DNA of 64,000 bases from Puccinia triticina (GCF_026914185.1 NC_070559.1:4810001-4874000), one strand, 5' to 3'. Counted from the first letter of the stretch, positions 42,591 through 53,722 are shown. The notes: generated from the letters alone by a model not told the origin. A program made the numbers and translations.

Positions 42591-45500
42591 ATGGCTCGCA
42601 AACGAGAAGTTATCTTGGACGACCCAGACATCGATAGTCACTCAGACTCCTCGGATAACGAAGACGATCAGATCGAATTCGATGACAGAGATCTGCAAGA
42701 CGAACATTCCTTATTCGATGACCCTTACAAGAACAAACGAAACAAAAGAAGGAAGATGAACGATGGAAAAAATGATGCTATCTACGGGGTTTTTGCCACT
42801 GAAGCTGACCAGCAGAACACCAACAAACCTGACAAACGTTTTCACCGGTGTGTTCACTTTTAACCACATGTACCACTCAGTGCGCATTATAATCTGGCAA
42901 TCAATGTCCCGTCATACTGAATCTAGACTTTTTTTCCGGCTCCATTCTTCGGATATCTAGAGCTCAAGCCTTCGTACAAGCTTCATCTAGCTCTACAACT
43001 CTCGCGAACGAAACGGGAAATCTCACCCACACCCAGGATGAACAAGAAGCTAGTCAACACTCATCTGCTGAGGACGATTCAGGATCCGATTCATCCGACT
43101 CATCCGATTCAAAATCGGATTCAGTCAAAGAAATTGATGACCCCAATCCTCCTTCTCTCAGTGAAACTCATACCTCCGACTTAGGCTCACGTCATGGCGT
43201 CGGCTCATCAGCCTCCAATAGCGACTTCAGAGCTATGCTGGGGGCAGGAGGAGGCTTGGGATCTCGCGGACTAGGCCATCGCTCCTCCCCAACGACTACC
43301 GGTCGAAACGGACTTGGATCCAAACAAGCTGATGAGATTGACAATGCATCAAAAACTGCTGATCAAGACACACTCGAACCCGCTGTCCCTCGCCGCTCGT
43401 TCCTTGGCGCCCAGCAGTCCAATCCCTCTGTGCAGCCCGCCACGAAGAAACCGCTATCAAAGGCAGAACAGCAGCATTTCGCAAAACTGGCGAGCAACAA
43501 GACGTCATCGATCGGCTTGAAGATGCTTCAAAATATGGGCTGGAAGAGTGGGACTGGCTTAGGTACACAGGGTGAAGGAATCGTCACCCCGCTCGAGACC
43601 AAAGCGCGTCCCAAAGGTATGGGGTTGAGCTACAAAGGATTCGAGGAGAGGACAACTCAAGCAAAAGAAGAGGATCGTCGAAACGGCAAGATAGTTGATG
43701 ATGAGGATAGTAAAAAAACCAGCAAGAAGAAAGATAAGAGCAGCGTTCGCGAAGCTTGGAAGGCAAAGCCCAAAGCACCAAAGAAGACCAAAGTAGTTCA
43801 TCGGACATACGAGCAAATCATTTCCGAACTTGATGCGGACCAGATGTCGGTAGATCCTGGCGTTGGAGAAATCATTGATCTCACCGGTCGCAAATTGCCT
43901 AGTCTAAACACGACTTTAACACACCATTCGAGGGGACCGACTGAGGAAGAACAAGAGCACCGTCTGCCAGAGCTGATGCACAATCTGGCATTGATCTGCG
44001 ACATATCGAAGGGGAGCCTCATCCACCTGGCCAAGGAGGGACAAGCAATCAAGCAGAAATCTCAACAACTCGCCAACGACCAAGCCCGTTCAGAGCATAT
44101 CGTCAGCCTTCAGCAGCAGAAGCTGAGCAAGATCAAACGGATCGTCGAGCTGACTCGGTTGACTAAAGCCACTTACTCAAACATCATCAATCAAATCACC
44201 GATAATACTACCGCCATCGAGATCTGTGAGATGATTGATCAGTTTGATGGATTATTCTTTGAATTACTCGAGTTTCTCTCTGACAATCAGAAGACTGAGC
44301 ACGACTCATTGAGATTGGACGAGATTGTTGTTTCTGCCCTGGCTCCAATCGTAAGCATTCACTTAATGTTAGAAGCTGGTGTATCTATGATGATCCTAAC
44401 CGACTGCGATGTATTATTTATTGTCGCTTACAGTTACGGCAGGTATGGAGTCGGTGGGATGTACTCCAGCAGCCTGGTCTCTCCGTCAAGGAATTGAAGC
44501 GGTTTAGAAAATGTTTTCGAACAGACCCAGGTTCCCGTGGGTCCAAACCAAACGACGAAGACGAAATCTTCCAGCACCCATTGTTCCCCACGCCCTCTCG
44601 GGGTTCAACCTTGCAATCCAACCGCAAGATGTCAGCATACGAGAGTTTGATTTGGAACGATTGGCTGCCGAGGATCCGCTCAGCGGTAAATGTTTGGTCA
44701 CCTTACCAGTCTGAGGAAATGGTCACGATCTACACGAGTTGGAAGCCGATCCTCCCTCCATTCGTACACGACAATTTTCTCGATCAATTGATAGTACCCA
44801 AGCTGCTCGCCTCAATTGGCGATTGGGATTTCCGGGAACAAAATGAAGCGTTCGACAGTACCCGACCGGATACCAAGCGAGTCTCGCTGCATCTGTTTGT
44901 TTTCCCATGGTTGGAGCTGGTCGGAGCCTATCGGAGTGAATTGATCCTGACAGAAGTCAAGCTCAAACTGTCGGCTTGGTTGAAGTCGTGGAAGTACACA
45001 TCGATGGAAACTGCTGAAGAAGGACTGATGATCCAGGACTTGCTGGTATGGAAGAAGGATGTACTGAAGCGGCGTGACTGGGATAAGATGATCCTGAAAA
45101 CGGTTGCCCCACATCTGGCGAGCTACTTGCGGACCAATCTATCGATCAACCCGAAAAACCAAAACCTTCGTCCGTTCCAGGTGATGCTCAATTGGTGCCA
45201 GCTGATTAGCAATCAAGAAATCCTAGACCAACTCTTAACCAATGAATTTTTCTCCAAATGGATCGACACTTTATGGATCTGGTTGACCTCGCCCTCTGCC
45301 AATGGAGATCAGATCGGAGAGTGGTATAATTGGTGGAAATCCTTATTCCCCGAATCCCTATTGAGCGACCGATCGATCGTTAGTTTGGGGTTCGCCACGG
45401 GCCAAGAACTGATGAACCAGGCCAAATCGTTATCTTCCTTAGGAGGCAATCTGAAGGCTCAACTACCTAAACCTGATTTGGCCGCCATAACTGCTGCACT

Positions 45501-45879
45501 GGCTTCATCGTCACGATCCAGAAGAAAATCGAACAGGGAGGAGTCTAAATTTAAGAAATCGGTCGGAACTCGACTCGAGGAGATCACCTTCAAATCGATT
45601 GTGGAGGAAGAAGTCGAGAAGAAAAACCTGTTCTTGATCCCCTTGGGTAAAACGCTCGACTCTAACGGCCGATCCTTGTTCAAAGTCTCTAACCAGTTCA
45701 CCCCACACTCCGGCGGTCTCATTATCTCAATCTCCGATGACGTCGTCTTTGTGAAAAACTCATCTAAAAAATCGTCGCTCGAGCATTCTCACCTTAACGG
45801 TGATGGAGACGACTGGGAACCCATGCTACTTGAAGATATGTTGGAAAAAGCTCTCGTCGTCATCAATCCTTCAACGTGA
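42591..45879 (+). CDS. TFIP11/Ntr1-family G-patch splicing factor, 3 exons, 1,030 residues
   Basis: Homologue of tuftelin-interacting protein 11 / yeast Ntr1 (Spp382), a nuclear factor that activates the helicase Prp43/DHX15 to take apart the intron-lariat spliceosome. Exons 42591-42847, 42961-44350 and 44434-45879 total 3,093 nt, GT-AG introns, frame open. The N-terminus is acidic with a basic patch KNKRNKRRK and IYGVFA, typical of the TIP_N segment. A Ser/Asp-rich stretch follows (about 115-150). The G-patch is at about 268-312 (IGLKMLQNMGWKSGTGLGTQGEGI). A Lys-rich linker leads to the GCFC domain with many conserved Trp motifs (WNDWLPRIRSAVNVW, LIVPKLLASIGDWD, WLELVGAYRSEL) and MLNWCQLI. 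The C-terminus has VEEEVEKKNLFLIPLGKT and LFKV, also family features. Length is close to known members. Promoter is crowded by a transposon. Confidence 0.93.
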
Positions 45880-46067
45880 TACATATATTCCCCTCTCTCT
45901 ATTTCTTCGTGGATCTTACTGCTATTTGTTTAAATATGTATTTTTTTGCTCTCTCTCTGCTGACGTTTGAGTTAATTGAAAACAAGACCTGCTGTGTGTG
46001 GCTACACCTCGGGGCGCATTCCTGGAAATGGGCTGCATTCAGCTGACTAACCGCTACTACCACTAAC

Positions 46068-46183
46068 ACCAGGGGGGGATGTGTTGCACTCTCTAGAGAG
46101 TGCCAAGCTGTAATTTTATATTGAATTAGATCTGATGTGAGTTCAATGTTAACTTGAACTCTGTTCACTTTATTCCCAACACA
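46068..46183 (+). repeat. Polypurine tract plus short LTR (TCTCTAGAGA family), copy 3
   Basis: ccagggggggatg precedes TGTGTTGCACTCTCTAGAGA. A 7-bp inverted end (TGTGTTG ... CAACACA) suggests an LTR at 46080-46183, about 104 bp. The 5-bp flanks (gggga/gtcat) differ, and no internal region survives. Related to 14106 and 17145. Confidence 0.5.
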
Positions 46184-46195
46184 GTCATAATTTTA

Positions 46196-46343
46196 GGCCC
46201 CATTTGGAGCCGATATAATCCGGGCGATATGAGTTTTTTTGCCTGACATCCTATGTGACATCTGATCAGGTGTGCCAAAACTTGATCAGATGTCACAAAA
46301 TTCCAGGTTATATTGTGCAATTATATTGGCTCCAAACGGGGCC
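46196..46343. mobile_element. 148-bp Tourist-like MITE
   Basis: TIRs GGCCCCATTTGGAGCCGATA and (reverse complement) GGCCCCGTTTGGAGCCAATA; TTA duplication at 46193-46195 and 46344-46346. TTA TSD and GGCCCCGTTTGG ends fit PIF/Harbinger (Tourist). Confidence 0.85.
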
Positions 46344-46455
46344 TTAGTTCAAGTTGTTTTGGAATAATATTTCACTCAATTCCAACACATGAATATCTCT
46401 CTGCTGAAGTTTTGTGTTGGGTTCATGATCACAATTGTGGAATTGAGCTTCAATA

Positions 46456-46655
46456 GGGGGGTTCACAATAGGATTTTAATAAAATTTTAAAGCTCATTTT
46501 AAGGCCTTTATGAACAATGTTTTGGATTTTTTTAAGCTGTTCACATTTGGGTGTTCCTTGGCAATCAGAGCAACTTCTACGTTTTCTGAAAATTGGTTCA
46601 CAAAGTCCTTAAAATGGGCTCTAAAGTTTTATTAAAATCCTATTGTGAACCCCCC
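46456..46655. mobile_element. 200-bp TA-flanked MITE
   Basis: TIRs GGGGGGTTCACAATAGGATT on both ends, matching for about 45 bp with few mismatches; TA at 46454-46455 and 46656-46657. Start similar to the elements at 1219 and 31409. Confidence 0.85.
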
Positions 46656-46657
46656 TA

Positions 46658-47994
46658 ATGCACACAATTTTAGCCAATAATTTAACTATCCTTATGCTCA
46701 AATATATACTTTGCCAAGTGATAGGGAATATTTTGCATTGCAGAATTTTTTCATTCAAGACAAACATAGCATCAAATTACAAAAAGTTCTTGTAAAATAT
46801 AGCAACTTCAGAGGATCAGGAAGCTGCCAGATGAATCCTCTGAGCATATTTATGTCATGCCAATTTACATATTAAATTGGGCAGAAAGTAGTTTGAAACC
46901 AATTTGTATTCTTCAAGTATCAAACAGTTTCAAAGCTAGGAAGACCTGTGTAATGTGGAATTGTACTCCAAGTAATATGAAATGTGAAAATACCGGAGTT
47001 GGTTTTCCTTACCATTTTTACCAAGGTATGAGCCATAAAATAATTTTCAAGTTGGAAGTGTGAATAGCTTTTCATTTGGGAATCTACACCTTGCCTAGTA
47101 CATGACTACACTTGGTATGATTTCTGAAACTTTACCTACAACTGACTGGAAAATGCACAGCCCAAAATAAAGCTTCTAAAGGGAAAGGGGGGTATATTTG
47201 TGGATATTGACAGGCGCACCAATATTCCCTTGTTCCTGAAACCAGCTGTAGAAATACTTCAACAGCTGGTCTGAGAACTCAATTCTTGAATTTTCACGCA
47301 CATCGCAGTATGGGTAACACCTTTTGTCTTGTAGATTGACCATCTTCACATATTTTCCCCAATTTCTTTCCACAAATTTTCACCTATTTGAAGCATTATT
47401 TCATCACATGTACGTTTATTTCCATGTGCATGGGTCAAAAAACTAGTGCCAATTGCTCTTATCACATACAGGTGCTTAAGTAGCACTGCCTTTTAATTAC
47501 ATTTATGAATTACGCACTGTGAACCTGCTGTATCCAGACCACTCAAAATCATTGGCCTTAGGATAGCAGGATAAGCACAATTATGTGAGGAAAAGCATGA
47601 AAAAAAATTGTCTCTGGGTGTTTGAAGGTTGGCAAAAGTGAACTATGGCCGGGTGAGGAATTTTGGATTGGCTCAGAATGGCCCTTATCCCCTTGGGAGG
47701 GTTTTGTTTACTTTTGTAATGTCCACACTCATGTTTGGGTGAACATCAGGGGGGACATTGGCCAGCAGCTAACACCTGTACCCAGACTAAATGAACAGGT
47801 AGTGCTGTCCATTGCGCTGGGAAATTCCTGGCTTTTTAAAAACCACATGCTGGGCTTTCCCGAGCTCTTTGGACAGTATATGCTGTTGAAGAAGCTCTGA
47901 AAGGCCGGTGCAATGTCCAGTATCTGCTGGTCATCAGAATAGGGCTTCCCCAACTTGGGGACCCCTGTAATTTTTCCACTGCAATGTTTGTCCG
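46658..47994. other. No gene recognised
   Basis: AT-rich, short ORFs only. At its right edge the LTR of copia-type element 3 is cut off at about 47995. Confidence 0.35.
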
Positions 47995-48062
47995 CATCCT
48001 TCCACGCACGTACTCATCATCTTTTTCCATTGAGCTAGGTTCATTGCAAGAGGTTATGAGCA
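47995..48062 (+). repeat. 5' LTR terminus and primer-binding site of element 3
   Basis: catccttccacgcacgtact ... gttcattgcaaga matches the last 57 bp or so of the LTR at 62415-62618. ggttatgagca follows, the same initiator tRNA-Met anticodon-arm complement as in copia elements 1 and 2. The rest of this LTR is missing. Confidence 0.8.
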
Positions 48063-48231
48063 CCTTCTACCGCTGAAGTGAACACCATCAATACTGCTGG
48101 AGGAGCCGTAAGCTTCATGTTAAAGCTAGAGATGTATGCAGTGTCCACCATCACCTTTTCTGAAAGACACCAAACATACCATTGATTGATCATCATCACC
48201 CACAAACCCCCCACCCAATCCCAAACCAACC

Positions 48232-48318
48232 ATGTCTGCAAACGCTGGCCAGGAAACCTGGACACATCTGGCTGTAAAGACTGCCACCATTGAACACCTC
48301 AAAGCACCTGGCCCAGGG
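48232..48318 (+). pseudogene. gag N-terminal fragment of element 3
   Basis: 29 codons from an ATG (MSANAGQETWTHLAVK...) up to the hAT-like insertion. The reading continues beyond the second TSD at 54588 with KYLEWTWFMQAHL, a typical N-terminal Gag segment of copia elements. Confidence 0.75.
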
Positions 48319-48487
48319 TAGAGATCGCCAAGTGGACCCGGGTACCCGCCGCGTGTCCGGGTACCCGCGGTGTTTTTCGTGATATTCCGTACCACGGCAC
48401 CCGCGGGCGGGTACCGGCGGTACTTTTTGCGGGTACCGCGGGTACTTGTACTTTTTTTTATCCAACACCCTCAATTGATGACAGCTA

Positions 48488-48713
48488 TGTTAAACTATGA
48501 ATCCTAAACTATGAGAATGAAGCGGAAAACTCCCCCAAGGGAAATATATTTCATAGAGTGAGGATACTATATATAGTGTTTGTAAATACATACTTGGGTT
48601 GATGAGTAAATAAAACCATAATAGACTATAAATGTAGAAACTATGTGAAACCAAATAATGTAAAACCATGAGAATATATGTATATATAAATAAGAACATA
48701 TTTTGATATAACA
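48488..48713 (-). repeat. 3' LTR of copia element 2
   Basis: In element orientation TGTTATATCAAAA...GTTTAACA, 226 bp. The gag-pol reading frame stays open through the whole LTR and stops only at its last bases (48492-48490). Confidence 0.94.
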
Positions 48714-51700
48714 CTCCCCCCCTCATCAACCACAAAACAGAAAAAACATAAGGAAAAGGAAGAGTAACAAAAGGAACAAAAGACAAAAAACATTTGTGTT
48801 GGCAGAAAGGAAAAATAACAAAGAAAAAATAAGAAAAATTGAAAACAAAGGAGATGTGAATAAGAGCATGAAAGAAAAATCCCGATCCATACGGCCAGAG
48901 AAACGGAAAAGATGCGGGGGGCGCATGATTCTCGCCGCCAGCGCATACTGTCCCCCCTTTACTTGCCATCATATTGGATTGCACATGCAATCCTATCCCC
49001 GTCAAAAATTCCGACACTTTTCGCCATCCCAAAGCCTTGGTGAAAATGTCGGCCAGTTGAACATCCGTCGAGATCCACTCGAGTCGGACTTTCTTCATGT
49101 AAAGAAGTTCATTGATCACATGGAATTCTCGATCAACATGACGATGTTCTTTCCGGGTACGGCAGTCGGAACTGATTTGTACGGCAGCCTTGTTGTCGCA
49201 GAGGAGCAGAGGAGGCGGGAGTTCGAAAAAATGAGATAGGATCGAAGAAACAGTGCAGGCGTCCTTGGAAGCAAAAGAGAGTGCCATGTACTCCGCTTGG
49301 CAAGTCGATCGAGCAACGCATGTCTGTCTTTTTGACGACCACGACACCGGGGCGCCCCAAAGGGTTGAGATAAAACCGTGTACAGATCGAGAGGCTTCGC
49401 CACCCCAATTAGCATCGACGTATGTCGTGATTCCGTCAGTGAAAGGTTTGGAAGCGACCAGGGGCAAAGAAAGACTAGAGCTGTAGCGGATATAGGAAAT
49501 TAGATGATCAAGAGCCGCCCAGTGAGAGGCATCGGGAACCATAGAGAAACGCGCAAGAAAATTGACAGCAAATGTGATGTCCGGTCTTGATCCCATTGCA
49601 AGGTATAAAAGACAACCTATCCGGGATAAGTAATCAATGTCCATCGAACCGTTGGACGGGTTTGATTGAAGATCGGTCGAGGCAATAGGCGTGCGAGTGC
49701 ATATGGTGGATGGTTGAAAGCTAAGAATCTTCTCAATTAACATTGGCTGGTCGATTTGAAACCCGCCCTCTACCTCTCGGACCCGCAAGCCGACAATGCT
49801 AGAGAGGGATTGATCCCACTTGAGATCAAGGACCGATGAGAGTTTGGACTTGAGAGTTTCGAGTAGCTGCTTGGAACTTGCCGTAAAAAGACCGTCATCA
49901 ACATGGACCCACAAGAAAGCCATGTCCGCCCCTGAACGATATACATAAGTCGACTGATCCTCCATAGTCGGAAAGAAACCAATCCGCTCAAGCCGAGTCT
50001 TCAGGTGTAGCCACCAACATCGAGCAGCCTGACGAGTCCCATATAGGGCCTTGCGGAGTTTTAGAACACAACCGGGCCGAGCCGAGACACCTGGCGGAGG
50101 ACGAATGAAAACATCGTGATCGATGTCGCTATGAAGGAAAGCGCTTTTGACATCAAAAGACGCCACAGGCCACCCAAGCCGGGAAGCAATTGCCAGTAGA
50201 ATTCGGAGCGACGGGAAAGTCGGAGTGGGAGCAAATGTCTCACCGAAATTTCGACCATGAACCTGTTTGAAGCCTTGCGCCACAATGCGAGCCTTGAATT
50301 TCGAGATGTCGCCTTCCTGGGTCCTTTTCAAGGCAAAAACCCAGCGGCAAGTGAGGATGTCTCGTGCCTCGGACTCCGGGACTTCCTCCCATACGTGAAG
50401 GTCAATCATCATCCCTATTTCCGCATCAATTGCTGCCTTCCACTCCGCCCGAAGAGTCGAATTGATGGCCTGTCGGTAGGTGTACGGTGCATCGGATAGA
50501 AATGGTGATTCCGATACGGCGGATTCCAAACACGCATCCTGAAGCTCCAATTCTCGCAGCTGACTGAAGTCACCCAGACGTTCCACTCGAATGGAATTGA
50601 GGACTGCATTGAGAGAGCCAGAATTTGTCAGCTGCGAAGGGAGGTCATCCTCATGGAAGATAACTGAAGCTCCACGTTCGAGTTTCTTGGAATTTGGATT
50701 CCAAAGTAACCATCCGTGAGACTCGTCAAGGACACCAACGTGGATTAAAGCCGTTGACCGCGGGACAAATTGCTTCGGATAGTTGATGTTGTGGAGATAG
50801 GCGCGGCATCCAAAGACACGGACCATGTCTAAAGAAGGCTGTTTTCCAAGAGACAACTCGTAAGGTGATTTCTCAGCTCCGGTGTGAACAACGCGGTTAA
50901 AAATATAGGCTGCCTGCTTCATAGCAAGAAACCATAAAGAATTTGGTAACTTCGCGTGTATTAAGAAAGTCCGGGCCATGTCCAGCAGCGTACGATTTGT
51001 CCGCTCAACGTTTCCATTCTGGTGATGTTCGTAGGGAATGCTCAATTCATGGCGAATGTCGTTGTCCTTAAGAAACTTGTTGAATTTATTTGAGGTGAAC
51101 TCGCCCGCATTGTCAGACCGGATAGCCTTCACTGTGTGAGGAGTCAGTCGATTGAAATCCGCAACCCAATTCGATACCGCCGTACCCGCCGCCGCCTTGG
51201 TCTTAAGCCCAATAACCGAAGTCATCCGTGAGAACACGTCATGCACAACCAATCCGTATGTGCTGCCATCAATGGCTTCAGGGAAGGGACCAACAAGGTC
51301 AATGGCAACGATATCGCCAGGAGCCTCAGCAGATTCACGCGAAGGCGAAGAAACCGGATCATGAGTGCTTTTCGCAAGGGAACATGAGTGACATTTTGAC
51401 TTCGGAAGAGACAGCTTTTTCATTGGGATACCGTGAACACATTGTCGGTTTATAGTTCGATTGAAGAATCTAACAGCTATGTGTCCAAGTCGGGCATGCC
51501 ATAGATCAGAAGCAGAAACAGCGGACAATTGAGGGGAGGGAGAACAAGAATTGACAGAAACAGGAGAGTCCGCGGAGAGAATGAACCATCGGTATTGTCG
51601 AGTGTACGTCGGAAATTCCATGCCGCGCTGAAGAAAAGAGAAAAGACCGTTGTTGAAGTTGACCGACCCATCCCATCTGTCAAAATAACCAACTGAGATT

Positions 51701-53307
51701 ACAGTGCCGGAAACCCTTGGAACAAGCAGAACATTGCTCAGGCGTAAGTTGCCATGCCGAGTCGGTATAATAGCGTCCCCAATGCCGTCTACGGGAATGC
51801 GGTCTTGAGAGGCGACGCGCAACCGTATATCAGCAGGACGAATGTTTATGAAGAAATGCGGGTGCGACGTTACATGATGCGTCGCTCCTGTGTCACACAG
51901 GATGTCCGCCTGGTCTTCTGGAGGGGCCGAGATCGAAGCCAATTCGCCGCCGGTGTTGACAAGTCGGCCAGAGAGCACATTTGATTTGGTAGGTCGCCAA
52001 TTCGGATTTTTCTTCCTCGGGTCTTCAAGTGGTGGCTGGTTATTTTTTACACGAGGACAGTCTGGTCCCCAATGTCCCCACTCCCAGCAGATGTTACAGG
52101 GATAGTCGGGCGTGAGATATTGCCTAGCCCAGTTATCGGGAGGGGGAACCGACCCCGGCGTTCTCGATTGATTGCCTTGGCCATTAGGCCTGATTGAGCC
52201 ACGAGATCCTCGAAAACCGCCGCGACCACGAGCGCCACGAGCCGATCCTTGTTGTCCGTTCCGATTTCCAGTGGACGCCATTGCCATCGCCGAAGCCGAT
52301 CCAGACACCGTCGCGGATTGATGGAGCCGAGTAGCCATGTGAAGAAGTTCCTCTCCGGTGACGTCGTAGGTGGGGTTGATCGCAATTCGAGCGTCGATTG
52401 AGTCAGCCATCGTTTGTTTGTAGTCCTGGACGGTGGAATGAAAGGATAAAGAGAGTAACTTCTCTTTAGTCAACCCCCCAAGACGCTCGTCCAGATCCCA
52501 CCAGCTGCGCTTCAAAGCCTCAAAACTGGGGGACAGCGAATTGGTTGAATTGGGGGCCTGAGCAATTTCCAACCATCTTCCCAACAGCAGAGACCACGAC
52601 ACTCCCGCAAATCGTCCCTTGAGTGCGTTGTACGCCGCGTAAGCTGAAAGACCGTTAAGGGATGGTCGAAGCGCAGGGTCAATCGAGTGTTGAATCAGAG
52701 CCGAAACCCCACTCGATAACGTCGGGTCGGTGGCCGAGATGTCGGTGTCGAAAAATTTCACGTTTTGAGTGACACCCGTTACCGTGTTTATGACGGACGC
52801 AGACCATTGCGGAAAGTTGATGCCATCTAAGGAAAGTTGGGGCGAGACTTGCTGACCGAGTTGATGCCATCGAAGTTGGTTCGCAACCAAGGAATTGGAG
52901 GCGGCCGCGACTGAAGGACCGGAGAGACTAAGGTTTCGAATGAGGAGAACTTTGAGCAGATTGTCATCGATTCCTCCTAATCCCGACCTTTCAAGCTCCC
53001 TCGCGATGATAGAGTCCAGAGACGGTGCTGCGGGAGTGTTGCCATCAACAGGGTTATCATCCTTTGGAGGCGGTGGGGCTGAGGACGAGGATTGAGGACC
53101 GTTGGACGATGTCGGAAACGGGACTTGGGAACGCTCGCCAGACATCGTGTCGGAGGATGACGAAGAGAACGACGATTCGGCTGACAGAAAGGGGTTGGAG
53201 TCGAAAGATTCTTCGGGGATAGACGCTAATTGTTGGCGAGGAGGAGTGACTCTGGCCGTGAAATCGGGAGTGATGAGTTCCGGGCGATCAGAACGAGTAT
53301 GAACCAT
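48490..53307 (-). CDS. Copia element 2 Gag-Pol polyprotein, 1,605 codons, uninterrupted
   Basis: Gag occupies about 1-440, with zinc knuckle CNICWEWGHWGPDC near 400. Protease ILCDTGATHHV is near 472. Integrase has LWHARLGH..CHSCSLAKS, AIDLVGPF, IRSDNAGEF and GNVERTNR. Reverse transcriptase has KARIVAQGFKQ, FDVKSAFLHSDI and the box WVHVDDGLF. RNase H has TYVDANWGG, QAEYMALS, DNKAAVQI and HRHVDREFH, ending near QLADIFTKAL. All catalytic residues are present, so it may be active. About 140 further codons run through the polypurine tract and the 3' LTR, giving a hydrophobic tail (FVFNFSYFFFVIFPF ... FLFIYTYILMVLHYL). Whether this tail is made in the cell is unknown; the frame could be open by chance. 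Confidence 0.95.
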   Translation of the reverse strand: MVHTRSDRPELITPDFTARVTPPRQQLASIPEESFDSNPFLSAESSFSSSSSDTMSGERSQVPFPTSSNGPQSSSSAPPPPKDDNPVDGNTPAAPSLDSIIARELERSGLGGIDDNLLKVLLIRNLSLSGPSVAAASNSLVANQLRWHQLGQQVSPQLSLDGINFPQWSASVINTVTGVTQNVKFFDTDISATDPTLSSGVSALIQHSIDPALRPSLNGLSAYAAYNALKGRFAGVSWSLLLGRWLEIAQAPNSTNSLSPSFEALKRSWWDLDERLGGLTKEKLLSLSFHSTVQDYKQTMADSIDARIAINPTYDVTGEELLHMATRLHQSATVSGSASAMAMASTGNRNGQQGSARGARGRGGFRGSRGSIRPNGQGNQSRTPGSVPPPDNWARQYLTPDYPCNICWEWGHWGPDCPRVKNNQPPLEDPRKKNPNWRPTKSNVLSGRLVNTGGELASISAPPEDQADILCDTGATHHVTSHPHFFINIRPADIRLRVASQDRIPVDGIGDAIIPTRHGNLRLSNVLLVPRVSGTVISVGYFDRWDGSVNFNNGLFSFLQRGMEFPTYTRQYRWFILSADSPVSVNSCSPSPQLSAVSASDLWHARLGHIAVRFFNRTINRQCVHGIPMKKLSLPKSKCHSCSLAKSTHDPVSSPSRESAEAPGDIVAIDLVGPFPEAIDGSTYGLVVHDVFSRMTSVIGLKTKAAAGTAVSNWVADFNRLTPHTVKAIRSDNAGEFTSNKFNKFLKDNDIRHELSIPYEHHQNGNVERTNRTLLDMARTFLIHAKLPNSLWFLAMKQAAYIFNRVVHTGAEKSPYELSLGKQPSLDMVRVFGCRAYLHNINYPKQFVPRSTALIHVGVLDESHGWLLWNPNSKKLERGASVIFHEDDLPSQLTNSGSLNAVLNSIRVERLGDFSQLRELELQDACLESAVSESPFLSDAPYTYRQAINSTLRAEWKAAIDAEIGMMIDLHVWEEVPESEARDILTCRWVFALKRTQEGDISKFKARIVAQGFKQVHGRNFGETFAPTPTFPSLRILLAIASRLGWPVASFDVKSAFLHSDIDHDVFIRPPPGVSARPGCVLKLRKALYGTRQAARCWWLHLKTRLERIGFFPTMEDQSTYVYRSGADMAFLWVHVDDGLFTASSKQLLETLKSKLSSVLDLKWDQSLSSIVGLRVREVEGGFQIDQPMLIEKILSFQPSTICTRTPIASTDLQSNPSNGSMDIDYLSRIGCLLYLAMGSRPDITFAVNFLARFSMVPDASHWAALDHLISYIRYSSSLSLPLVASKPFTDGITTYVDANWGGEASRSVHGFISTLWGAPVSWSSKRQTCVARSTCQAEYMALSFASKDACTVSSILSHFFELPPPLLLCDNKAAVQISSDCRTRKEHRHVDREFHVINELLYMKKVRLEWISTDVQLADIFTKALGWRKVSEFLTGIGLHVQSNMMASKGGTVCAGGENHAPPASFPFLWPYGSGFFFHALIHISFVFNFSYFFFVIFPFCQHKCFLSFVPFVTLPFPYVFSVLWLMRGGVLYQNMFLFIYTYILMVLHYLVSHSFYIYSLLWFYLLINPSMYLQTLYIVSSLYEIYFPWGSFPLHSHSLGFIV

Positions 53308-53486
53308 AAAAGATGAAGTAACCGGTGATCACGGAAGGGTGATTTATCGGAGTAACAGAATGACAAACAAAGGGGATGATTTTCAAGATTCACGGAAGGG
53401 TGAAGCCGGATGAGAGATTGTTTACCACGGAATGATGGTAAGTTTGTCTATACGAAAGATGAGATACCCCGCTGGTAACAGCGCGG

Positions 53487-53496
53487 GCTCATAACC
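53487..53496 (-). promoter_or_regulatory. Primer-binding site of copia element 2
   Basis: GGTTATGAGC followed by CCGCGCTG on the minus strand, directly next to the LTR. Complementarity to the initiator tRNA-Met anticodon arm extends to at least GGTTATGAGCCC. Confidence 0.78.
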
Positions 53497-53722
53497 TGTT
53501 AAACTATGAATCCTAAACTATGAGAATGAAGCGGAAAACTCCCCCAAGGGAAATATATTTCATAGAGTGAGGATACTATATATAGTGTTTGTAAATACAT
53601 ACTTGGGTTGATGAGTAAATAAAACCATAATAGACTATAAATGTAGAAACTATGTGAAACCAAATAATGTAAAACCATGAGAATATATGTATATATAAAT
53701 AAGAACATATTTTGATATAACA
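53497..53722 (-). repeat. 5' LTR of copia element 2
   Basis: 226-bp copy identical by eye to 48488-48713. Carries TATA-like tatatataaat stretches and the same 74-codon ORF as the polyprotein tail. Confidence 0.94.

Noticed and set aside
48641..48946. Envelope-like gene in copia element 2 suggested by the hydrophobic ORF
   Set aside because: It lies in the polyprotein frame or overlapping frames across polypurine tract and LTR, with no signal peptide/cleavage layout and AT-rich composition that generates Phe/Leu/Ile codons.
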